Origin: Dehalococcoidales bacterium | Lineage (GTDB): Bacteria; Chloroflexota; Dehalococcoidia; Dehalococcoidales; RBG-16-60-22 | Direction: 5' to 3' | Length of the DNA stretch: 11,946 bases | Assembly (NCBI GenBank): GCA_030615475.1 | Contig: JAUWZF010000012.1 | Coordinates: 1-11,946 of the forward strand | In this document: positions 1-6,325 of the stretch, piece by piece | Numbering within the stretch: position 1 is the first letter of the stretch | How the letters are laid out: each line of letters starts with the position of its first letter | Notes under the pieces: generated by a model | What the model saw: the letters and a program-made list of their open reading frames with translations, nothing else | The model's database searches: none | What the model was told of the DNA's origin: nothing | Program-made: the position numbers and the translations under genes

Positions 1-475
1 CGGAGCCTCCGCAGTCTACCTCGTCGCCAAACATAAAGGCCGGGGCGGACTGGCCGAAAAGCTGGGCGCTACCGCCGTTATCTACCTTAACGAAGGCAAC
101 CCCGTCGAGAAGCTTCATAAGTTGACCGGCGGCCCGGGGGCGGATGCCGCCATCGAATGCGTCGGCTACCCGGATACCCCCCAGCTTACCGTGGAACTCA
201 CCCGCCGGGGCGGCATCGCCGTCATCGTCGGAGTTTTTGAAAAACCCGGCACGTTCGATTTCAGCACCATTACGTTCAGCGAGAGAACTATGGTAGGCAG
301 CTCCATTTACGTGCACGAGGGCAAAACGGCCATCGACCTGATGGCGGATAAAAGAATCGACCCCGGTCTTCTGATTACCTCCACAGTCCCCCTCAAAGAC
401 GCCGTTAAACTGGGATTTGAAGCATTACTTACAGACAAGGAAACCAACATCAAGGTGCTGCTCCGGGTTCCTTGA
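1..475 (+). CDS. Zinc-type (MDR) alcohol dehydrogenase, C-terminal part
   Basis: This is the 3' end of a medium-chain dehydrogenase/reductase gene. The reading frame is open from base 2, so the gene begins left of the window; the TTG at 122 is internal and is not the start. The visible 157 residues cover the second half of the Rossmann NAD(P)-binding domain: a strand reading VYLVAKHK, then LAEKLGATAVIYL, LTGGPGADAAIECVG, and GGIAVIVGVFEKP. This order is typical of zinc alcohol, sorbitol, threonine or butanediol dehydrogenases. The glycine-rich nucleotide motif and the catalytic zinc ligands lie outside the window, so cofactor and substrate cannot be read. It ends 55 nt before the iron-dependent dehydrogenase and may be co-transcribed with it. 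As a neighbour of a mycofactocin operon it could be a nicotinoprotein client, but that is inferred from context only. Family assignment is secure; substrate is unknown. Confidence 0.85.
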   Translation, partial: GASAVYLVAKHKGRGGLAEKLGATAVIYLNEGNPVEKLHKLTGGPGADAAIECVGYPDTPQLTVELTRRGGIAVIVGVFEKPGTFDFSTITFSERTMVGSSIYVHEGKTAIDLMADKRIDPGLLITSTVPLKDAVKLGFEALLTDKETNIKVLLRVP

Positions 476-517
476 TGATGGTCTGGCATTAGTCTACAAT
501 AGCAAAGAGCACTGCGT

Positions 518-524
518 AAGGAGG
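518..524 (+). promoter_or_regulatory. Shine-Dalgarno site that sets the start of the iron-dependent ADH
   Basis: AAGGAGG is a near-perfect anti-16S match, six bases upstream of GTG 531. It favours GTG 531 over the ATG at 417, which would overlap the end of the preceding dehydrogenase and add 38 residues with no resemblance to the family. Confidence 0.8.
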
Positions 525-530
525 AAGGTA

Positions 531-1742
531 GTGATAAACAAGCAGATTTTTGAATTTCCCATCATTTACACCAACCCTATCCCCAGGATAGCCCTGGGAT
601 GGGGAGCTCACGAAACCGTCGCCGACGAATGTAAAAGCGCCGGTATGAAAAAGGCGCTGATTGTGACGTCCGGCCTCAAGGGGACGGGCATCATCGATGA
701 AATTAAGGGTATTTTGAACCACGGTGGCGTGGCCACGGAAATCTACGACAAGATTACTTCCAACCCCAAGGATCACGAGATAATGGCAGGCTACAAATTA
801 TTCAAAGAGTGCCAGTGCGACGGCGTAGTAGCCGTCGGAGGCGGCAGTTCCATCGATACCGGGAAGTGTATCCGCGTCATCGATGCCAACGGCGGCCAGG
901 ACGTTACCAATTTTTCTGTCTTTCTCGACCCCCCCTTTGAGGAAACCTTAAAGAAGATGAAGCCCTGCACCATCCCCCAGATTTCGGTGGTGACCACCTC
1001 CGGCACGGGCGCCGAGGTTACCTCCTGGGCAGCCATCTCCAATACCAAAGCCAGGGCCAAGGTACTGGTCAGCGCCCCGAATATTCCTTCTACCATAGCT
1101 ATTATCGACCCGTTGCTGGTCAGGCTCCAGCCAAGGCATATCGCCGCCTGGACGGGCTTTGACGCTCTGGCACACGCTATCGAGGCTTTCGTCACCAAGG
1201 TGCAGGGCCCCTATGCCTACGGCATACTGCTGCGGGCTAACGAGCTCATCTACAAAAACCTCCGCGAGTTCACCTACAACCGCATGGACAAGGACGCCTG
1301 CGAGAGGATGTGCTGGGCTTCCACCATGGGCGGTATTGGCATCGGCTTCGGTGCCGGCGCCGGTATCGTGCACGGCCTGGGACACCAGATAAGCGCCCTC
1401 ACGGACTGCCACCATGGCCTTATTAACGCCGTTATCATGCTGGCCGGAGAAAGATATAACCAGCCCGCCATCATCGAGAAATTAGCTGCTTTGACCCGCG
1501 CCATGGGCATCGATACCACCGGCATGACCGAGTGGGAAGCCGCCGACTGCTGGTTCGACGAAATAGAACAGCTGCTTGAGGACCTGGAAATTACACCCGG
1601 TCAAGTTAACCAGCAGTTCGGCCTTGAAGAGAAGGACCTGGACCATATCGTCAAAGTATATTCCAATGACTTCTGCAGCCAGGGTAACCCCAAAGAGTTC
1701 AACTACGATGAATGCATCGACCTCCTGAAGAGCGTGCTCTAG
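531..1742 (+). CDS. Iron-containing (class III) alcohol dehydrogenase
   Basis: A 403-residue NAD(P)-dependent iron alcohol dehydrogenase, slightly longer than the usual 380-390. Residues 103-112 give the nucleotide-binding motif GGGSSIDTGK and 155-164 the family motif TTSGTGAEVT. The metal ligands fit the FucO pattern: Asp211 and His215 in GFDALAHAIEAF, then His281 and His295, fourteen residues apart, in the helix starting HGLGH. The enzyme would interconvert a primary alcohol and its aldehyde in the cytoplasm. The start is the GTG after AAGGAGG. Methanol:NDMA oxidoreductases (Mno/Mdo), which keep NAD bound and need mycofactocin for turnover, belong to this superfamily. The position 154 nt upstream of mftA makes such a role plausible, but the sequence alone does not separate it from ordinary NAD-linked members such as a 1,3-propanediol or butanol dehydrogenase. 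A hairpin with a short T run follows, so it probably ends its own transcript. Confidence 0.9.
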   Translation: MINKQIFEFPIIYTNPIPRIALGWGAHETVADECKSAGMKKALIVTSGLKGTGIIDEIKGILNHGGVATEIYDKITSNPKDHEIMAGYKLFKECQCDGVVAVGGGSSIDTGKCIRVIDANGGQDVTNFSVFLDPPFEETLKKMKPCTIPQISVVTTSGTGAEVTSWAAISNTKARAKVLVSAPNIPSTIAIIDPLLVRLQPRHIAAWTGFDALAHAIEAFVTKVQGPYAYGILLRANELIYKNLREFTYNRMDKDACERMCWASTMGGIGIGFGAGAGIVHGLGHQISALTDCHHGLINAVIMLAGERYNQPAIIEKLAALTRAMGIDTTGMTEWEAADCWFDEIEQLLEDLEITPGQVNQQFGLEEKDLDHIVKVYSNDFCSQGNPKEFNYDECIDLLKSVL

Positions 1743-1804
1743 ATACAAGCTGCCGGAGCTGCCGTTAAGAAGTGGCGTAAGATAATTCTATAGGTTAATA
1801 CAAT

Positions 1805-1865
1805 GTGGGTGGCGAGAAACCCCTGATAATTGTAGAATATAGACGGGGCTCGTCACCCGTCTTTT
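1805..1865 (+). terminator. Strong hairpin with T run: terminator, possibly an mft leader attenuator
   Basis: In the 154-nt gap between the iron ADH and mftA, bases 1805-1816 pair with 1849-1860 (12 pairs, three of them G-U). After a three-base bulge (AAA, 1817-1819), CCCC 1820-1823 pairs with GGGG 1845-1848, leaving a 21-base loop. The 3' arm is followed by C and TTTT (1862-1865), so it can act as an intrinsic terminator for the upstream dehydrogenase, although the T run is short. A second, mutually exclusive hairpin uses AGACGGG 1841-1847 with CCCGTCT 1856-1862. Two competing folds ending at the same T run are also what a transcription attenuator looks like. Which role applies depends on whether the mft promoter lies upstream or downstream of it. 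No convincing sigma-70 promoter is visible in the gap. Confidence 0.6.
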
Positions 1866-1896
1866 GAGAGATAACAGAAAGAAGGTTGAAAACTAA

Positions 1897-2016
1897 ATGG
1901 ATAAAGAGACGATGGAACCCAAGAAAAGCGAGAGCCAGACCGTCGAAGAACCCCGGGTTATCGAGGAGATTGTCGTCGAAGAACTAAGCATCGACGGTGT
2001 TTGCGGGGTATATTAA
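1897..2016 (+). CDS. mftA: Mycofactocin precursor peptide MftA
   Basis: A 39-residue ribosomally made peptide, acidic and rich in Glu in its leader (about residues 1-30) and ending in IDGVCGVY. The conserved tail identifies it as MftA, the precursor of the redox cofactor mycofactocin; the best-known homologues have Met where this one has Val35. The last two residues, Val38 and Tyr39, are the part kept in the cofactor: in studied systems MftC removes the Tyr carboxyl and joins the Val and Tyr side chains into a lactam. The leader strand (VIEEIVVEELSIDG) is the likely binding site for MftB. AGAAGG at 1880-1885 is the probable ribosome site, eleven bases upstream of ATG 1897, which is somewhat long. 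mftB starts two bases after the stop. The gene is short enough to be missed by routine gene callers. Identification is very secure from the C-terminus together with the mftB and mftC neighbours. Confidence 0.95.
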   Translation: MDKETMEPKKSESQTVEEPRVIEEIVVEELSIDGVCGVY

Positions 2017-2018
2017 GC

Positions 2019-2285
2019 ATGACATGCCGCCTGGCCGACAACGTTCAGGTAAGAAAGGAAAGCTGGGGACTGCTTTTCTACGTGCAGACACGCCACAAGG
2101 TCTGCTTCGTGCGCAGCGGCGACTGGCTTCATCCCGAGCATTTTGACGGCACCTGGACATTCGATAGTATCGTTAATGACATAGCCGAGCGTACCGATAC
2201 CCCCGCCGAAATTATCGAGCGCTCTTTACCCAAGTTGACGGAGCGCCTGATAAGAAACAGGATGATTATTAATGAAATATGCTGA
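2019..2285 (+). CDS. mftB: Mycofactocin peptide chaperone MftB
   Basis: An 88-residue soluble protein of the MftB type, a small PqqD-like RiPP recognition element. Its known role is to bind the MftA leader and deliver the peptide to the radical SAM enzyme MftC. The sequence shows an N-terminal beta-rich half (ESWGLLFYVQTRHKVCFV) and a helical C-terminal half (FDSIVNDIAERTD, then a helix from residue 62), as expected for a winged-helix RRE fold. ATG 2019 is chosen because it lies two bases after the mftA stop with GGGG at 2005-2008 as ribosome site. An in-frame TTG at 2001 would add six residues inside mftA and has no better signal. The 3' end overlaps mftC by 14 bases, suggesting translational coupling of chaperone and enzyme. 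Sequence similarity alone is weak in so short a protein; the call rests heavily on position between mftA and mftC. Confidence 0.88.
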   Translation: MTCRLADNVQVRKESWGLLFYVQTRHKVCFVRSGDWLHPEHFDGTWTFDSIVNDIAERTDTPAEIIERSLPKLTERLIRNRMIINEIC

Positions 2286-3303
2286 CTGGCCCTTATCCGC
2301 ACCGGTAAATCTGACGTGGGAAATAACCCACCGGTGCAACCTGAAATGCGTCCATTGCCTCTCATCCAGCAGTAAAGAATCGCCCGGTGAGCTTGATTTT
2401 GAGGAGTGCCGGGCTATCGTCGACCAGCTGGCGGCGCTTAAGGTATTTGAAATCAATTTCGGCGGCGGCGAGCCGCTGCTGAAAGACTTTTTCCTCCCCC
2501 TGTTGCGCTACATACATACAAGGGGCATTGTCACCTGCATCAGCACCAACGGCACCGTGCTCACGGATGAGGCGATAGCCTGTTTTTCCGACAACCCCCT
2601 CGTGAATGTGCAGGTAAGCCTGGACGGCGCCACCCCGGAGGTCAACGACCGTATCCGCGGCCGGGGCACGTTCCACCGAATTATTCAGGGAATCAAGCGC
2701 CTGGCGGGCAAAAACATACCCCTCTCCATCAATACCGTGGTCACCTCGCTGAACTTCATGCAGTTGAGTCAGCTCAAGGAGCTGGCCGGTTCTTACGGAG
2801 CCAGGCTGCGCGTGTCTCGCTTCCGTCCTTCGGGACGGGCCAGGGACAGCTGGGAAATGTTGAGGCTGAACCCGGAACAGCTGCGTGAGCTCTCCGACTG
2901 GCTCAGCGATGACCCCACCATTCTTACCGGCGACTCCTTCTTTTCCATCTCCCGGGACGGTAGAAGGCATCTCGGACTGGACATGTGCGGGGCCTGCAAG
3001 ATGACCGCCTGCATCGACCCCCGCGGCTTCGTTTATCCCTGCGCCTTCATGCAGGAAAGAGAGTTCTGCGGCGGCAACCTCAGAGAGACTGCTTTTCAGG
3101 ATATCTGGGACAATGCGGCCGCGTTCAACTACTTCCGGCAGCTGGAACCCGAAGCCTGCCGGACGTGCCCCCGCTTCAGTAAGTGCCGGGGAGGCTGCCC
3201 CGCCGTGGCTTACTTCGTCAGCCGTGACCTCAACAGCGCCGACCCGGAATGCCTGATTAACTGGAGTCGGGACATATCACCCGCGCCGCTCGAAGGCAGG
3301 TAA
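2272..3303 (+). CDS. mftC: Mycofactocin radical SAM maturase MftC
   Basis: A 343-residue radical SAM enzyme with a C-terminal SPASM domain. The SAM-binding [4Fe-4S] motif is Cys22-x3-Cys26-x2-Cys29 within THRCNLKCVHC, followed by GGGEP at 64-68 and the TIM-barrel strand VQVSLDG near 113-119. The SPASM region has Cys239, 242, 247 and 257 and then the classic Cys296-x2-Cys299-x5-Cys305-x3-Cys309-x17-Cys327 set, enough for two auxiliary iron-sulfur clusters. MftC is known to act on MftB-bound MftA in two steps: oxidative decarboxylation of the C-terminal Tyr, then a carbon-carbon bond between the Val and Tyr remnants. ATG 2272 lies inside the end of mftB, with a weak AGG at 2259-2261. Everything essential appears intact. 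PqqE-type or other SPASM enzymes look similar, but the adjacent mftA settles the call. Confidence 0.95.
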   Translation: MKYADWPLSAPVNLTWEITHRCNLKCVHCLSSSSKESPGELDFEECRAIVDQLAALKVFEINFGGGEPLLKDFFLPLLRYIHTRGIVTCISTNGTVLTDEAIACFSDNPLVNVQVSLDGATPEVNDRIRGRGTFHRIIQGIKRLAGKNIPLSINTVVTSLNFMQLSQLKELAGSYGARLRVSRFRPSGRARDSWEMLRLNPEQLRELSDWLSDDPTILTGDSFFSISRDGRRHLGLDMCGACKMTACIDPRGFVYPCAFMQEREFCGGNLRETAFQDIWDNAAAFNYFRQLEPEACRTCPRFSKCRGGCPAVAYFVSRDLNSADPECLINWSRDISPAPLEGR

Positions 3304-3330
3304 TACTATCACCTGAAGGGGATAGAGATT

Positions 3331-5286
3331 ATGTACGGGCAATTTAAATATCTGTTTTCACCGCTCCAGATAGGCAAGGTGGTCGTGCCCAACCGCATTT
3401 CATTTTCCGCCCACCTGACCAACCTCGCCGAGCATAACCTGCCCAGCGAAAAACACATGTATTACCTGGCGGAGCGAGCTAAAGGCGGCGCCGGCCTGAT
3501 AATTACCGAGGAGCAGTCCGTGCACCCCACGGACCACTCTTACGAGAAGCTCCTCGATGCTTTCAAACCAGAGGTCATACCGGGTTACCGCCGGATATGC
3601 CGCGCCGTCCATGAGTACGAGACGAAGATATTCGCCCAGTTGAACCACAACGGCGGCCAGGGCGACGGCAGCTATTCCCGGTTGCCCGTTATCGGTCCTT
3701 CCCCGGTGCCTGATTTCATGTTCCGGGAAGTCCCCAAGGAAATGGAGATAGAAGACATCCGGGAAGTCATCGAGTATTTCTGCCGGGCGGCCAGCCATGT
3801 CCGAGAGGGTGGCTTCGACGGCATCGAGCTGCAGATTGGCCACAGCTCCCTGATGAGGCAGTTCCTTTCGCCCCTGACCAACCTGCGCGCCGACGATTAC
3901 GGCGGCAGCCCGGAGAACCGGATGAGGTTTCCCCTGGAGGTTATCGGGGCGGTCAGGAGGACGGTGGGGGCGGACTACACGCCGGGGATACGCCTCTGCG
4001 CCGACGAGATGGTGCAGGGTGGCCTGACCCTCGAAGATACCAGAGAGATGGCCCGCCGTTTCGAAGCCACCAGGAAGATAGATTTTATAGATTTGAGTCT
4101 GGCCACCTTCTACAACCTCTACCTCGTGGGCGCCTCAATGCACTCCCCGCTGGGGTACACGATTCCCCTGTCCGCCGGTATCAAAGAGGTCGTCGAACTG
4201 CCGGTTTTTTGCACGGGACGGATTAACGACCCCGTCATGGCGGAAAGAGTCCTGGCCGACGGTCAGGCCGACATGATTGGCATGGTGCGCGCCCAGATAT
4301 GCGACCCCGAAATGGCCAATAAAGCCAGAGAGGGACGACTGGAAGAAATTCGGTCCTGCGTGGCCGACAACCAGGGCTGCTACGGTCGGGTCGGCCTTAA
4401 TAAGACTATCGGCTGTATCCAGAATCCGAATATCGGCTTTGAAAAAGACCGCGGTGCCGGCTCCATCAAGCCCGCTCCGATTAAGAAAAAGGTGCTGGTT
4501 ATCGGCGGGGGGCCGGCCGGCCTGCGTGCCGCGGTGGTTGCCGCCCAACGTGGCCACACGGTGACTCTCTACGAGAAAGCAGACAAACTTGGAGGCCAGG
4601 TTAATATCGCCGCCCTGGGGGCGGGACGGGAAGAAATCGGAGCGGTAATCCGCAACGAGGAGAACCAGCTCAAGCTCCTGCCGGTGGAAATCGTCCTGAA
4701 TAAAGAGGTCACCGCCGAATTCGTTATGGAACAGAACCCTGACGTGGTGATTGTCGCCACGGGGTCGGTGCCCAAGGAGAGCCCGCTGCCCGGCGCGGAC
4801 GGCCCGCATATCTTCAATGTCTGGCAGGCGCTCCTGAACGAGAAGGATGTCGGTGAGAAAGTCCTCTTCATCGACAATGACGGCCATCACCAGGCTACGG
4901 CTACCGCCGAACTGCTCGCTGAGCGGGGCCGGAAAGTCCATATTGTCACCTCATCGCCGACCATCGGCTCCGAGCTGGGGCCGCCGCAGGACTCGTATCT
5001 GTCCCACCAGCGCCTGGCGCAAAAAGGCGTCACCTTCACGCCCGACTTCGCCGTCGTGGAGATAAAGGGGCTGGAGGTCAACGGCCTCAACTTCTATTCC
5101 AACGAGTGGCAGACCTTCAGCGATTACGATTCCGTAGTATACGCGTTGGGTAACCGCGCGGAAGACGGACTCTATAAAGCCCTGAAGGGCAGAGTCAAAG
5201 AGCTTTACCGCATCGGCGACTGCGTGGCGCCGCGTAAAATAGACATGGCGATACTGGAAGGCGAAAATGTCGGCCGGATGATTTAG
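3331..5286 (+). CDS. FadH/OYE-type flavin oxidoreductase (mycofactocin-associated)
   Basis: A 651-residue protein of the 2,4-dienoyl-CoA reductase/trimethylamine dehydrogenase family. Residues 1-340 form an old-yellow-enzyme FMN barrel (GPSPVPD at 122-128; FLSPLTNLRADDYGGSPENR at 178-197). A linker with iron-sulfur cysteines lies at 343-362, and the C-terminal half is an FAD domain with GGGPAGLRAA at 392-401. The cluster motif should read C-x2-C-x3-C-x11-C; here it is Cys343, Asp346, Cys350, Cys362, so the second ligand is replaced by Asp. The second nucleotide site reads IDNDGHH (514-520) instead of GxGxxG, as in trimethylamine-dehydrogenase-like members that pass electrons to an ETF rather than use NADH. 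OYE-type proteins are recurrent partners of mycofactocin loci. AAGGGG (3316-3321) precedes ATG 3331. An ETF gene follows 22 bases later. Substrate is unknown; a link between mycofactocin or a dehydrogenase product and the ETF is inferred. Confidence 0.88.
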   Translation: MYGQFKYLFSPLQIGKVVVPNRISFSAHLTNLAEHNLPSEKHMYYLAERAKGGAGLIITEEQSVHPTDHSYEKLLDAFKPEVIPGYRRICRAVHEYETKIFAQLNHNGGQGDGSYSRLPVIGPSPVPDFMFREVPKEMEIEDIREVIEYFCRAASHVREGGFDGIELQIGHSSLMRQFLSPLTNLRADDYGGSPENRMRFPLEVIGAVRRTVGADYTPGIRLCADEMVQGGLTLEDTREMARRFEATRKIDFIDLSLATFYNLYLVGASMHSPLGYTIPLSAGIKEVVELPVFCTGRINDPVMAERVLADGQADMIGMVRAQICDPEMANKAREGRLEEIRSCVADNQGCYGRVGLNKTIGCIQNPNIGFEKDRGAGSIKPAPIKKKVLVIGGGPAGLRAAVVAAQRGHTVTLYEKADKLGGQVNIAALGAGREEIGAVIRNEENQLKLLPVEIVLNKEVTAEFVMEQNPDVVIVATGSVPKESPLPGADGPHIFNVWQALLNEKDVGEKVLFIDNDGHHQATATAELLAERGRKVHIVTSSPTIGSELGPPQDSYLSHQRLAQKGVTFTPDFAVVEIKGLEVNGLNFYSNEWQTFSDYDSVVYALGNRAEDGLYKALKGRVKELYRIGDCVAPRKIDMAILEGENVGRMI

Positions 5287-5308
5287 CCGCCGGGAGAAAG
5301 GCATAAAA

Positions 5309-6325
5309 ATGGCCAGGACAAGAAATATCTGGGTGCTGCCGGAGATAAACGGTAACGGCGAAGAAATCAGCAAACTGAGCCTCGGACTTCTTACCGAGGC
5401 CAGGTATGTTGCGGAAAAGGTCGGCGGCACCGTAACGGCGCTGGTGCTCGGCGACCAGACCCAGGACTATTCCGACGTTCTCGGTCGGCACGGAGTCGCC
5501 AAGGCCGATATTTTTCAGGACCCACTTTTACAAAATTTCTCCGCCGAGGCGTACGCGGCAGCCCTGTTGCCGAGAATACAATCAGAGAAACCGTGGCTCT
5601 TTCTTATGGGGCATACGACCATCGGCAGAGAGCTGGCCCCCCGACTGGCAGCGCTCCTGGGGACAGGAGTAATTTCAAAGTGTGCTAAAATCGAGCTTTC
5701 CGAGCCGGAGAGTCCGAAATTCTATCGCCCCGTCTATGGAGACCAGCTATTCCAGGAAGTTATCTTTCAGACGGACAATACGATGTTGGTAACCATGGAC
5801 CCGCAATTTTTAAACGTATCCCCCGCCGCCAGAGCGGGTAAGGTAAGGGCTTTAACTATCGAGCCGAACCTGACAGCTGAGTCGATAAAAACCAGACATT
5901 TAGATTACCTGCCCGCCGATTTCCAGACCGTGGACGTTACCGATGCCGATACTGTAGTCTCCGCAGGTATGGGGGCGGCCACTGACGAGCTGCTGCCCAT
6001 GGTCGAAGAGCTGGCCGGACTCATCGAAGGCGCTATCGGCACCACCCGGCCGGTGGTCGACGGGGGAAAAATAAGCAGGGAGCGCATGATTGGCCAGACC
6101 GGCCGGGTAGTCAGTCCGGAGTTCTACCTGGCGCTGGGTATTTCCGGGGCAACCCACCACGTCGGCGGCATCCAGGATTCAAGAAAGATTGTCGCCGTCA
6201 ACCGTGACCCGCGGGCGCCTATCTTCCAGAGTTCCGACGTGGGCATATCCGCCGACCTTAAAGACGTACTGCCAAAACTGATAGAAAGAATCAAGCGCGC
6301 GAAAAACAATGGCGAAATACTTTGA
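5309..6325 (+). CDS. fixB: Electron transfer flavoprotein alpha subunit (FixB-like)
   Basis: A 338-residue ETF alpha subunit. The N-terminal two thirds form the ETF alpha/beta domain; the C-terminal FAD-binding domain carries the diagnostic signature with GQTG at 262-265, LALGISGATHH from 274 to 284, and then IVAVNRDPRAPIFQ. The protein binds FAD and with the beta subunit (7890-8780) shuttles single electrons between dehydrogenases and a quinone oxidoreductase in the cytoplasm. GGGAGAAAGG at 5292-5301 is the ribosome site. The last 17 bases overlap the FixC-like gene, and the partner subunit is four genes on, separated by fixC and fixX. This interleaving fits a FixABCX-type complex rather than a simple two-gene ETF. 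The usual extra N-terminal ferredoxin of some bifurcating ETF alphas is absent. The alternative name etfA is equally valid; family assignment is certain. Confidence 0.93.
   Translation: MARTRNIWVLPEINGNGEEISKLSLGLLTEARYVAEKVGGTVTALVLGDQTQDYSDVLGRHGVAKADIFQDPLLQNFSAEAYAAALLPRIQSEKPWLFLMGHTTIGRELAPRLAALLGTGVISKCAKIELSEPESPKFYRPVYGDQLFQEVIFQTDNTMLVTMDPQFLNVSPAARAGKVRALTIEPNLTAESIKTRHLDYLPADFQTVDVTDADTVVSAGMGAATDELLPMVEELAGLIEGAIGTTRPVVDGGKISRERMIGQTGRVVSPEFYLALGISGATHHVGGIQDSRKIVAVNRDPRAPIFQSSDVGISADLKDVLPKLIERIKRAKNNGEIL

Noticed and set aside
417..530. Longer start (ATG 417) for the iron-containing alcohol dehydrogenase
   Set aside because: It overlaps the end of the preceding gene by 59 bases, adds 38 residues unlike the family, and lacks a ribosome site, whereas GTG 531 follows AAGGAGG at ideal spacing.
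1774..1840. Possible sigma-70 promoter before mftA (TAGAAT or GATAAT as -10 elements)
   Set aside because: The A/T-rich hexamers have no -35 partner better than three of six matches at proper spacing, and they fall within the loop of the hairpin. Not strong enough to annotate.
2362..2970. Long open frame (202 codons) on the minus strand opposite mftC
   Set aside because: It is antisense to a fully conserved radical SAM gene, has no recognisable domain, and is the expected by-product of GC-rich codon use.
3304..3330. Gap between mftC and the FadH/OYE gene as a possible operon boundary
   Set aside because: It is only 27 bases, contains the ribosome site for the next gene and no hairpin or T run, so the operon most likely continues.
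4135..4941. 268-codon open frame on the minus strand opposite the FadH/OYE gene
   Set aside because: Its composition follows the complement of the sense codons; there is no domain or ribosome site, and the sense protein has all family motifs across this stretch.
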